From Rhyacichthys aspro (taxonomy: Eukaryota; Chordata; Actinopteri; Gobiiformes; Rhyacichthyidae), in contig CM072161.1 of the NCBI GenBank assembly GCA_036850595.1, positions 2,036,801 to 2,100,800 of the forward strand: a DNA stretch of 64,000 bases, given 5' to 3'. Shown one piece after another: positions 39,801-49,800 of this stretch. The notes beneath the pieces are model-generated. The model was given only the letters and a program-made list of their open reading frames with translations, did not search any database and was not told the DNA's origin. Position numbers and translations under genes: made by a program. How positions within the stretch are numbered: the stretch's first letter is position 1; every line of letters begins with the position of its first letter.

Positions 39801-40044
39801 TATGCAATTTTTATGCATTGTTTCTCACATAAATCTCACAAAAAACCTTTGTCAATAGCATTAATTATATATTTTGTTGTTGGAATAAGTGAAACAAAGA
39901 AAATGTGGCAGTGTTGATACTGAAACTAGGTCTAGAGCCATATTCTGCTCTGCTCCTCAGCCTTGTCACATCAGAGAGGACTTTGACTTGAAGTGGTGGA
40001 GTCGCTCCAAAGAAGCAGCATCGGCAAAAAGAAAACTGTCTTAG
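24781..40044 (+). CDS. rad51d: RAD51D, DNA repair protein RAD51 homologue 4 (full gene span, ten coding exons)
   Basis: Coding exons: 24781-24862, 25816-25877, 29875-29993, 34808-34889, 35818-35952, 36024-36119, 36204-36294, 38420-38490, 39286-39450 and 39961-40044, total 987 nt or 328 residues. Exon lengths equal the human RAD51D exon lengths as I remember them. RAD51D binds RAD51C and XRCC2 in the BCDX2 complex, which helps RAD51 filaments form on resected or stalled-fork DNA. The N-terminal domain is residues 1-80. The ATPase core has Walker A GGPGSGKS at 107-114 with the catalytic Lys113, and Walker B VKAVIVDS ending near Asp206/Ser207. All splice sites are GT/AG. The ATG has a strong context (gccATGg). 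Introns 3 and 7 carry LINE debris, and intron 7 holds a partial copy of exon 7. It converges with LIG3. Confidence 0.97.
25541..25561. repeat. (GTAT)n microsatellite in RAD51D intron 1
   Basis: Five GTAT units. Confidence 0.9.
25816..25877 (+). CDS. rad51d: RAD51D coding exon 2
   Basis: Residues 28-48, 62 nt, containing EDLVSADLEDLAQKC from the helical N-terminal domain. Acceptor tttgcag, donor acaag/gtaaca. Confidence 0.95.
27080..27425 (+). repeat. LINE-tail-like dispersed repeat in RAD51D intron 2
   Basis: The copy runs from 'gatcccc' through 'gaggagtctgcatgtcctcc', 'ccaaagacatgca', 'gtgaatgtgagagtgaatg' type blocks and 'gctgggataggctccagcc', and ends in 'aatgaatgaatgaatga'. It is the same family as 545-945 and more intact. 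Such sequences are abundant in teleosts as L2-like LINE 3' ends or SINEs sharing them. Confidence 0.75.
28500..28579 (+). repeat. LINE 3'-tail fragment with (TTGAAACC)n end
   Basis: 'tgtaatttcgctgttc', 'aatgacaataaatac' and three cttgaaac units (28554-28579) resemble the 3' terminus of L2-type LINEs, which end in short tandem tails. Lies in RAD51D intron 2. Confidence 0.6.
29875..29993 (+). CDS. rad51d: RAD51D coding exon 3
   Basis: Residues 49-87 plus two bases, 119 nt, including RRVLLAQHTAFPVSGADLYE, the linker into the ATPase core. Acceptor gtttcag, donor cag/gtacag. Confidence 0.95.
30460..30740 (+). mobile_element. Rex3/RTE-like LINE fragment in RAD51D intron 3
   Basis: The frame from about 30475 reads LDWQTGVVVLLFKSGNWRV, then LPGKVFARIMERR, the reverse-transcriptase region also found at 50590-50725. 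The end (aagcactttgagtatc then aaaagcactatgtaa, about 30700-30740) is a typical fish LINE 3' terminus. Short, 5'-truncated, internally deleted and frameshifted. Confidence 0.75.
30741..34807. other. RAD51D intron 3, remainder
   Basis: AT-rich intron of about 4.8 kb in all. Apart from the LINE fragment at its start no coding exon or repeat was recognised, and the short frames here show no resemblance to known proteins. Confidence 0.5.
34808..34889 (+). CDS. rad51d: RAD51D coding exon 4 (Walker A)
   Basis: Residues 88-115, 82 nt: LDKLLDSGLYTGEITEL followed by Walker A GGPGSGKS with Lys113 for ATP phosphate binding. Acceptor ttttacag, donor tcag/gtgagc. Confidence 0.97.
35287..35530 (+). repeat. 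Dispersed repeat, copy 1 (RAD51D intron 4)
   Basis: Shares with 58375-58515 a 'cccac.ccttgag.gggcac' block, an 'aacagt' block and an 'atctctgtgcaatgccacattatgcag'-like end in the same order. Family not identified. Confidence 0.5.
35818..35952 (+). CDS. rad51d: RAD51D coding exon 5
   Basis: Residues 116-160, 135 nt: starts VCFGVAVHISYQLKQSVIF and includes GGLTASRLLQMLQ, conserved in RAD51D. Acceptor cttctag, donor gcag/gtaagc. Confidence 0.96.
36024..36119 (+). CDS. rad51d: RAD51D coding exon 6
   Basis: Residues 161-192, 96 nt: MAALQRIHIFRLFDVLSLLD, matching the family's RIQV..FDIF.MLDVL region. Acceptor cacag, donor cagcag/gttaga. Confidence 0.95.
36204..36294 (+). CDS. rad51d: RAD51D coding exon 7 (Walker B)
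   Basis: Residues 193-222 plus one base, 91 nt: VKAVIVDSVSAVIAPLLG with Walker B Asp206. Acceptor ttatcag, donor gaag/gtgagc. Its last 36 nt and the start of the following intron are duplicated at 37754-37979. Confidence 0.96.
36677..37392 (-). mobile_element. Rex3/RTE-like LINE remnant, antisense in RAD51D intron 7
   Basis: On the minus strand, 37392-37181 encodes an endonuclease piece with GDFNAYMGNDSDTW. From about 37170-36680 come C-terminal pieces LWQVWVMTER and GKVFRACPDRRR, ending in 'caataagcggaaggtgg' near 36680. The reverse transcriptase between them is missing, so the copy is internally deleted and frameshifted. It is the same family as 49705-51230. The GDFN motif is the endonuclease active-site signature of the APE type. 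Confidence 0.85.
37693..38055 (+). repeat. Partial duplication of RAD51D exon 7 and intron 7 sequence
   Basis: 37754-37979 repeats 36259-36472: the last 36 nt of exon 7 (gttatcgct.ctctgctggg on), its gaag/gtgagc donor and about 185 bp of intron, with scattered substitutions and an indel. Flanking it, 37693-37756 (tttagtcctgcatgttaaca on) is repeated at 37992-38055 (tttaatcctggatgttaaca on), giving a tandem period of about 299 bp. The exon copy is in frame and starts after a ttcag that could act as an acceptor. See findings. Confidence 0.9.
38420..38490 (+). CDS. rad51d: RAD51D coding exon 8
   Basis: Completes codon 223 and encodes up to residue 246, 71 nt: GMSLMIQVAGFLKAMAKDF. Acceptor cctctag, donor tttg/gtaagt. 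Confidence 0.95.
39286..39450 (+). CDS. rad51d: RAD51D coding exon 9
   Basis: Residues 247-301, 165 nt: opens VTNHVTR, the conserved ATPase-core strand, and includes WSHIPRTRLLLE and ends LKSSRQ. Acceptor gtgcag, donor acag/gtacac. Confidence 0.96.
39961..40044 (+). CDS. rad51d: RAD51D coding exon 10 and stop
   Basis: Residues 302-328 and TAG, 84 nt. Acceptor gctcctcag. The C-terminus ends in a basic stretch (KEAASAKRKLS) that is not conserved with the mammalian tail. Confidence 0.9.
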   Translation, partial: PCHIREDFDLKWWSRSKEAASAKRKLS

Positions 40045-40298
40045 GAGCTGAGTTGATGTCTGCACTAAAGTCTGGCCAAAGGTAATACTGCCTTTTCTTG
40101 AAAGTGACTGATGAGATAACATTATTTACATTTGTTACTAGTTTACCTTCATGATGTGTCTATAAATTCTTGCTACCACTTTTTCTTGATTTTGCAACAA
40201 ATGGCAACTGTGACATATATAAGCTGCACCAGCATTTCCCAATAGTGCACACATTTGCCGTTGCTCACTCTATTGTACTCAGGAAAAAAAACAAAAGG

Positions 40299-40304
40299 AA
40301 TAAA
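40299..40304 (+). terminator. Candidate RAD51D polyadenylation signal
   Basis: A consensus aataaa about 255 bp after the stop codon. No better hexamer was seen earlier on this strand. Confidence 0.5.
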
Positions 40305-40541
40305 ACTAAAAACCTCAACTGCAGAATGACTTTCATGTTTAATGCAATTTATGGCATGATTTTGTAAAAAAAAAAAGAAAAAAAAAAGCAGTTCATTGCT
40401 GTTCAAGTGACATTCTACATCTATTCATCCAACTCTTACTAATCACTGACATACAAATTGCTTCAAACACATGTAGAAGCTTACTGTTGGAGCCAAACAT
40501 GTGAATAATGTTAAAACAGTAGTAAAGAGACTGTGTTTGTT

Positions 40542-40547
40542 TTTATT
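40542..40547 (-). terminator. Candidate LIG3 polyadenylation signal
   Basis: tttatt on the plus strand (aataaa on minus) lies 22 bp after the LIG3 stop. If it is used the 3' UTR is very short and does not overlap RAD51D. Confidence 0.5.
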
Positions 40548-40568
40548 GAGGTAGGTGAATAGGTCCCT

Positions 40569-40802
40569 TTAACAGGGAGGCACTAGGCGCCGTTTGCGAA
40601 TGCACTCCCAGATCCAGCTGGGTGACACTCTTTGGGCTGGATTGTCCCCCTCAGGTTCAGCCAGTGTGTGAGTGGCCGAGGAGGCGTCGTAGTCCGGGAC
40701 CAGGTCTCCATCGTACGCCACAAAGTACCTCCTGAGCCTGTCGAAGTCCTGCACCGAGACGGGCAGGAAGAGCTTCACTCCACTGAAGATGTCCAGCAGT
40801 GT
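40569..40802 (-). CDS. lig3: LIG3 coding exon 21 (BRCT domain, stop)
   Basis: Residues 846-922: TLLDIFSGVKLFLP, then RLRRYFVAYDGDLV, and the conserved BRCT tryptophan in WIWECIRKRR. Acceptor cttgttcag. Presence of this exon defines the XRCC1-binding alpha isoform. Confidence 0.96.
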   Translation of the reverse strand, partial: TLLDIFSGVKLFLPVSVQDFDRLRRYFVAYDGDLVPDYDASSATHTLAEPEGDNPAQRVSPSWIWECIRKRRLVPPC

Positions 40803-43800
40803 CTGAACAAGAGAACGACATCAATTACAGACTAATAACTGCTTATAACACCTTATAGCCTGAGATTGGACAGGAAGTTTTAGCTGTGTTTTTATTCACA
40901 AGATAAGTTTAAAACTGTATTTTCCCCTATATATTTCTATATTCAGTATCAACATTTGTAATAGCAATGTTCACCACAGTAATTGATAATTGTATCAAGA
41001 ACAAAAGTTTCTCTCCAGCTCTGTTTTACACCAAACAGTATGGTACAGCAGACTCTGCTCTGAGAGGCTGGAGGAAGGTCACTCTGCTGCACTAAACAGC
41101 TTTCTAAACCTAGAGTTGTCTTTATTTTGGGTTCTGTTCTGGTAGTTTCTTATTTACGCAAATGTAGTGGTTTGTATCCTCAAGGACCGTATGACTGACC
41201 TACTGTGCCTTACTGTACTGCACCATACTTTAACACTTGTTGGAAATGTGTCTAATGTTCTCAGATGTGAGGTTGACCTGTCTGACCTTGTCGTTCCTGG
41301 GCTCCAGCAGCTGAGACGTGGGCTTGGCTTTAGTTTGGCCATTGGTGTGAACACTCTCAGGCTTCTTTACCTGAAGGAAACATGTCATAGCAAGAAATAT
41401 TAGCCTGTACATTTTCCTAAAGATGTTACTGCAGCTGTGATATACTGCACCTTCTTGGAACTGCCCGCCTCGGAGCCTGGAGTACGAGGCTCAGACTTCA
41501 CTGCCTTCGGTTTGGGCGTACTGCTGTTACCTGTGAAGTAAATAAACCAGTTTTAAAAGAGTTCACATTATGTTGGTTGATTTTTTGCACTTGCACAGTA
41601 ACATTGTCACTAGATAAATGGCAATAGGGCCAAACCTATAGCTGAGGTATTTGTGATTGTTTTACATGATGGATTGTATGTATCACCTACAGTAGTAGCA
41701 GAGTTGCAGAGTTTTGATTAAACCAAGCAAATCTAAATGGGGTAACTTTGCAACGTGCATTTGCTGCATGATTCTGGTTATGAACTTTGTCTCTCCACCC
41801 TGGTGTAAACCTTAACCAGTGATGACAGTGTGTGCCCCTGCAGTAAACAGCCAATAGAGTTCAACATGGACCAAAAGGGGGTTGGGCTATTTATCCTGAG
41901 AAACGTAAGCCAACACAGTCATAGTAAAAAAAACTAAAGAAAGAAGAAAGCAAGTTGTTTTATAATTGTGTTGGGTTTGTCTCTAATCCAGAATAAACAT
42001 CTGCTTTAAAGCAGAATGGCAGAGAAACCTGCTCAAAACCAAATCTTGAGGCCAAAAAGAGTTTGCCCAAACAACCTGAACTGACCTGAGTAAAAACCCA
42101 AACCATCTTTGTACAACAGGGCTCTTGTCAGGCTCAGAAGCAGAGCATAGCTGTGCAAAAGTACTTTTGGTGCACAAGCAAATCTACTGTCATCCTATAG
42201 ATTTCAGCATTTTTCAGTGAGCGACTGTGGCCTGAAGCTGTGGTTACATTGCTCTATGAACATCTAGACACCTGCTGAACTGAGAAAATGTATTGGAAGA
42301 ATCAAACTGACAAACATACACAAGCATACCTCTTGAAAAATCCTAAACGTTTTTACACCTCCAAAAACTATATACCTTAGAGGAGTAAAACAGGTAAAAT
42401 CATCCCTTCCACCCCCCACTTTAAACTAGGACCTAGGGTCAGGTTAAGGGTATTTTTTCCCCTCCTTCTTTTTACGCTTGTGCCCATTTTCCATGCCTGA
42501 AAACCTCTGTTACTGGTCATTTCAACCATTAAAGCACTGCAGCCATTGGGCATCCAAGAGATCTTCAACCCATTTTAGAATTTGTTTATAATAAATAAAA
42601 TAATTGTCAAAGTGAAAAAAATGGATTGTACAATATTGTTATTATGGTTTTTCTTCTCTGGCCATAACGCCCCAGAGCAGTCCTCAGTCCTCAGGTCACT
42701 GAAACTGAACAGCCCTGACTAACAACCTTATTTCATATCCCCAAATATCACTAACACATGTAACACTGGATGTGAGAGTCATGTACCACTCACTGTTCTT
42801 TGGGGCAGCCCTGGCCTTGGAGGATGGTGCTGGAGAGTTTCCCTCACTGTCGCCTCCTGAGGAGCCTCTGTCATCTTTAGACCCTGATGGTCCGGCGCTC
42901 ACCTGGAAGTCACAGTTCTCTTTGGAAATGCGGAACAGCTCCTAAACAGGAGAATAACACAGGCTTAAGTTAAACACTGACTTGTGCTGAGGATGAGCCT
43001 GCAACAATAATACACCTCATTTGTCAGTGGTAGACCTTGTTTAACTGTGTGCTTTTATTTCACTTATATCCACTGTCCTTTCTATCCATAATCTTTATGA
43101 ACAAAGTAGATGCAGAAGAGCTGTTGAGGGTGCACTTTTGTACAGACCACAGTATCACAACCAGCAGCTGTATATGACAGTTCAGAGTTCATTGTTTTAT
43201 AAATGGGATTCCATTAGATACTTCTAGAGCTAATATATTACCTACAGTAAACAACTGTTAGCACACTCCCAGAGACAAAACATATCTCTAGACAGAGTAA
43301 AACACTACACTACAACAGCATCAGTTTAAATGTGTTGTCCAAAGAAGATATTTCCCCATTATATTGTTATGGCAAATATTTTGGTTCAGACGGTAAAGGT
43401 GCCTGGACAAATGAATAGTCTAGAAGTGTATAAATGAGTCACACTGTCACTGATAGATGAAGTTGTAGAAGCCTAAAGTTCTAAAACTAAGCCCGTGTCC
43501 CTGCTCCTTTTTGCTTTTCCAAACCATTACACACTGTAGTAAATAAGCTAACATCACTAAGGATCTCATAGGCCTGGAAACAATTACAACACACTGCTTC
43601 TGTACTATTATTTATTTATTTTTTTTTTAGCCCCAAAATATATATTTGCGTAATCATTTACGTTAACGTTTACATTAACTATTTATGGTTATTTATGGCA
43701 GCTGTGCAGCCCATACGTTAGCTCCTTTTCACATGCCAAATAGGGATGTGTAATAATCCGTTTTGGATCATTTGTCCGAGCCCAGTTATTGAATATTCTA

Positions 43801-46800
43801 ACATTTTTAGTAATCTGGCAGATAAGTGAAAAACTATTTGTGCACTTATTGCTAAACCCAGTGCCTTTCTCAGACTGTGACAGGACACAACTCTATGGGT
43901 GTGAGGATGTTGGGAGAGCAGGGGGTCTTACTCTGAGCTGGTGCAGGTTGGTGGCACTCTTCCAGTCCTTATCATCTCTGACACGAGTCATACGAGGGAA
44001 GCGGATAGAAATGCCATCGGCTGTGTGCATTTCAGATTTAGAGAACTCTGCACCGGTGATCTCCCAGACCGGGGCAGTCTGCAGCGCAAGAGACAAAACC
44101 GTCAATTCATGAATACAGGTAAGTCATGTTTGCTTCAACACTGTCATTAGACTAGACAAACAAAATACTAAGCTTCAATTCTAATCAAGGGACACTTAAA
44201 ACAATTCTTCAGAGGTTGTCCTCTGAATGTGTTTTGTTAATCCATAACTTGCACATTGTCATTGTCTAACCAGCTTATATTTTCTCTTTACTCTGTATGT
44301 TAACTAGAAATTAATTAAAAAAAATAAATAAATACAACAACTGCCCATAAAATAATCCTTAATTGTTCTTTTTAGTTTAGCTATGCAATTTAATTGCAAG
44401 CTGTGAATGAGTATCAACTATTCACTACCTGTCCCCAACATCAGCAATAAGCAAAAAAACATAGTCTCAACCATTGACAATGTGTTTCTGATATTTCTCC
44501 CCAGTTTTAAAATAAATCATTTTGATTCAAATGTTATACAATTTGTATGTATCAATGTAGTTTTGACCTTCGGAGTATATTTTTAAAATACTGAATTAGA
44601 GATGTATATGTGATACTTTTAATGGTAATCAAGTGTGTTCTATTTATTTGTACTTCTGCTTAGAGTAGTTTGGCTAGAGTACTGTTTTGGAGTTTGATTG
44701 AAACAATCATTTATTCTACTGTTAATATGTTATACACTGTTCAAAGAATGAGCCCTCTTCTTGTTTTAAAGTCTAGATTTAATGAAAGCACAAACAACAC
44801 AAGATACTAAGGTTGGAAAGAGTTGTCTACTTTACTTTAAATTGTTTTTCTAACTGTGACTCCACTCTTGTCCAGCACTTTCATGTGAAAAACAGTTTGT
44901 AGTGAGGAGATGCCAACAACACAGATCTGACTCACCTGAGGGTCGCGGCTAATAAAATCTGGATAGTAATTTTTCACAATTTTCAGCCAGCTGGGGATTT
45001 TGCTTGGGTCCTGCTCAGAGATATTAATTTGGGAGTGTTATTGCATCAGTTGAATATTCCATGCCGGCTGTAATGGCTCCTCACTGACCTTGCTGATTTT
45101 GATCACGTCCAGCTCATTCTGGAGCCGGGCCAACATGGCGTCATCGTAGCCTCCGGAGCACTTGGTGACCGTGCACCACTTCCCAGAGTCTGGGTCATAG
45201 CAGCCCATCAGGAAACTGGACATAATGCCCCCTGGTGGAGGAATGGACATATCAACAGGCAGCACTAACCTATATCCAACAGTTATGACTATTCATTAGT
45301 TTCATAGCCATAAAAAAAATTCTTGAAAAAATAAAAGAGAGCGTCTAAAAAAACCCAACATGCAATTTCTTTATTGGAAGTGAAATATATGTCCATGTAA
45401 TCAATAGCATGTTTGTATATTTAAATATTTAGGTTTAGACAAAGCCACACTAATTGCAAAATTTGAACAATTTGTGCTAGAGCTGTCTGCATATATTTAA
45501 GTCCTTAAAGTGAAAATATCAGATTTTTTTTTTCTATTTGAAAAAAGAACAGCTAATTTATGTAATTGTGTATTATAATAAAAATCATCTATGAAAAAAG
45601 ACTTAAAAAAAAGGATTTACAAAAAGAATATTCAGCACATACTAGAAGCTTTGGCCAACCAAATGCTCACATACTTAATAAGGGATGCCCCCCCTTGGTC
45701 TATATGGTCTAAGATGTCAACAAGGAAGTAACAGTACAGATAAAACAGAGAAAGTGCTGTGCTTGGTATGTCCGTTTACTCAGAAAAACTGGACAAAAAA
45801 CCCCCAGAAAAATCAAGGAGACATAGATAAATATTGGCATGGCATTAATAAGATGTTTAACAAATTGGAGGTAATTGCAGGATCAGGGCCGTTCACAGGA
45901 GCCAGAAGCTGGTTGACTCCATGCTACACAGATGTCAGATTCTCAAAATTTGTTGTTACACCATGAAATATTAGTTCAGTGATTGACAGGAATGATAAAT
46001 CTCAACAATTGCTTAGTTTAAACAGTAAATGTTTGAGTTTGTAAAGAAAAATGCAGACACTGCTATTTTTATGCACAGCTTAATATTCCAATGTCTTTAC
46101 TTTCGGTAAAGTAATAACAAATGTGATTTTTTGGATCATGTTTTGATTTGGAATAGAATATAGACTGTATGTGTCTTGGCTGATCTGAGAATGAGTGAGT
46201 ATAACTCTAAACACTGTTGTCTTCATGTTTTTCTCATCTGTTTACATGTGTTAATCTGTGTTTGCTGTGTCCAACCTTAATCGGAGTAAGCTGTATACAT
46301 GGACAATAAACCTCATTATCCACGTGCGAACTAGCCTGACTGAGAAAAATTTTAAAAAGCAGATGGGAAGTACATGCCACGTCATGGCTGAGATAACAAC
46401 AACAACTAAGACAAGAATTCAAATTTCTCTACCTGTATGTAAACATACTGACTGACAACTTTTCAGAAATGTAACATGGGTAAGTTAAAATACTACTGAC
46501 CATTTGAGCCTTTTCCATAGAAGGCCCCCAGCACCACCAGGTCAGCAGTGTCTGCCATGGCTCCTTCATTTAAATAATCCTTCTTTACCTTCAGCCAGTG
46601 GCGTTTCCCTGGCTCATAGGTGCCCTGAGACACAAACATCACAACAGTTATTCATTTCTCACACTTCAACAACACGTAGGTTATTGTAAGGAGCATACAG
46701 TAGTACTGACCTTAATATCTTTTAGCACCAGGCCTTCAAGTCCCTCTCTGATGACTCGAGTTATCATATCAGCCAGGTCTGCTGCCCTCTGGTAACAAAC

Positions 46801-49800
46801 AACAGGTTAAACCCTCAGTATATGAATCAGGTGACAAAAGAAGACACATGCCAATGGAGCGGTTTGGTACAGGGTGGAAAAATAAAGTCAACTTGGCTCC
46901 GTTGAGACTGGGAAAGCAGTGCTGTTAATAACTGTTAATGGGCCTAAACACTGCAGAGAATCCACATTTGGGCAAAAACAAAAACGGTAACAAATGGAAA
47001 CAACTTAACCTATTCTTGTGAGAATTGAAGTCATTTCAAAAGAATGTAATAACATTTTTTGAACTTTTTTCTGAGAATAAAGTAACTGCTTTATTTTACA
47101 TTTAATGTCTGAATATTGACACTTATGGTTGCCCTTAAGATACATGTCAGTAATATGTCTCTGATGCTAGGAGCAAGGCTCTGTTACTGTTAAGACTACA
47201 GCCAAGGATTGTTCCAGTATATCTGGTGAGTGTATTCTTTCATTGACTAATACAACTTTGTTCTGGATATATTTATTATAATATATAATTATTATAATAT
47301 ATTTATTTATTATTTGACAGGGACATTGCAGTCAAACATAGTTCAAATGCAAAAGTCTGCAACTGATGTGCTGAATATGGAGTTTATGCTACTAAAATAA
47401 CCCCTGTCCCTGTTTGGGCTTTTCCACCAGTAGATTACAACACACTACAAAGTTGTCCTGCAGTATGGTATTTTGCAGTTTTGATTTGTGGCGCTTCTGG
47501 TAACTCGGTAACTCTGTAAGATCACTTTTTTCTCTTAAATCAGGTGGGGTTTTTTGTCACTGTAGTTCTCACCATGCCAACACTTTAAGCATCTGAATGA
47601 GTCCTTTTTGACTCACACTGGAGTGGATTTGTGTCATGAATATTTACTCCTTTGTGAACTTATTATTTTTTTAAGAAAACTTTGATTTAAAAAAACCTAT
47701 ATATATTATATAAAAAAAAAAAGGTAAAATCCACTCAGTGGACACCAGTTCAGAGGTGGACTTACTGTGACGTGCTTCATCTCAGAGAACAGGATCCTGT
47801 TGGGGACCTCCACCATGTTGTCATGTAAAAACTTCCTGCGCTCAAACAGAGGCCTACAGCATATGATAATTCAACATTAACTGATGCATATAATATTGCA
47901 AACAACGTAACATGTGCGGCAATGAGGTGTTTTTACATCTGACATCTTACTCTGCATTGTCTTATTTACACAGATGTCCAAACATATCTGTCATGCTATT
48001 GTGTGATGCTCACTTACAAATTCATATAGTATTATAGTGTTCACATAGTCACAATTTCTTTATTAGCATACATTTTATTGGCAATAATTTAACTGTGATT
48101 AAAAAAAAAGAAACCAAAATGTACACTATATTTAAGGTTGTGAACTAAAGTGTTGAAAAACATTTCAAGAAAATGAGGCTGAGGTTTTCTTAAATACTAT
48201 AAATAAAAGCCAGGAAGCCAAAAAAAGGGATGTTTTTACATATTTTTTGGGATGTGTACAGTACTTCTTATTGTTGTAGCCAAACTGTCATATGTGCCCT
48301 TTGTGGGGCACCACATCATGGCAGTAAATCTCTCATGCCTCTCTTAGACAGACTTTTCATTCAATTGAAATACATCATACATGAGGAGCAGTAAATACTA
48401 TATTACTGCAATAGAGATTCAAGACTCCATTACATTTCACTCACTCTTTTTGAAATCATGTTTGTTCCTACCCTGACAGGGGCCCATTAAAATAATAGAT
48501 CTTGTGAGAATGTTAAATTAGCAATACTATACTCTAATTGTATTCAATAGAAATGTACTGGGAACGACTAATGTAAGCTTAGAGAGCCAGGAGCATTCTC
48601 AGGGCTTGGAATTAAACTTTACCTTTCCATCAGGCTCACACCATTGAAGAAGATACAGTCAAAAACAAAGAGGCACACGTTTGCATCTTGAAAGGCTGCT
48701 TTCTAAACAGAAACAGAGACTTCAGTTCAGAGCCTGTTCATGATTTGATGAATGTTTTAACAGAGCGCACTGTTTTACCTTGTGAACTCCTAAAGTACCA
48801 AAAGGCAGTGGTTTACTGGTCTTTGTGTCAATCAGCAGTACCTCTGCATCCAGAATCATACTCTGACCCCCAGGAAATGCCTGAGGGATGTACTCTTTGA
48901 AATGAGCCACCTGTAAGCACACATAGTTAGGTCTGAGGCTTCACTAATGCTTATATTTAACAAACAAAACAATACATGTGGATGACCTGATACATTTGGT
49001 ACTGTTTATGCTGTCAGAAAACTAAAATGATATCATATAATCAAATGTTTCATCATATTATATTTTATTTTTAGGTTAGAGAATTTATTAAAAGCGGAAA
49101 AATGCATTTCTTTAAAGAGTGTTAGGAACTGACTTTTAACTACAAAAAAGGGGAAGGCTCTAAATGTTTCACTACAGGCTGTGGGAATAATAGCAGCCTC
49201 TAGTGTTATGCGGCAGCAAAGGAAAATAATGAGCTCTGCTGTTGTATCTCCTCCAGTGTTCACAGCTATTAGGTTCACGCTGAGAAGAGCAAAGCCTAAC
49301 AACCACCCTGGGATACGTCCCATGTGAGAAAATACCTATAATGTGCTTAACCTGACAGGAGCCAACCAGGAACTTCCTCTGTGAGGATCATGTCTGTGTG
49401 CTAGTATCTGTACAGTGAGTGTGTTCACTTACTTTGTGAGGCAGCACTGGTTTGAGGCTGCGGCTAAAGTAGCTGAAGTTGTCTCCATTCTTGTGGACCT
49501 GCACACGCTCGCCATCATACTTTATCTCAGAATACATGCCATTAGGACATTTCTTCATGGCATACTCCACTGATTTACAAGCTTCAGCCTGAAAGAACAA
49601 AGGCAAACTAGCATCTAGTATTTACACTTTATCAAACTTTGATTTATAACAAAAAACATTACAAGCAAGAAATCTTGCAGTCTTTTACTGGTTATTTAAA
49701 ATCACAGTGAAGGGGTGCTGGAAAGCGCTCCAACTGGGGACTCTGTTGTTTTACTGGGGAACATCAACTCTCCCGTGGATAAAGACAATGATACCTGGAG

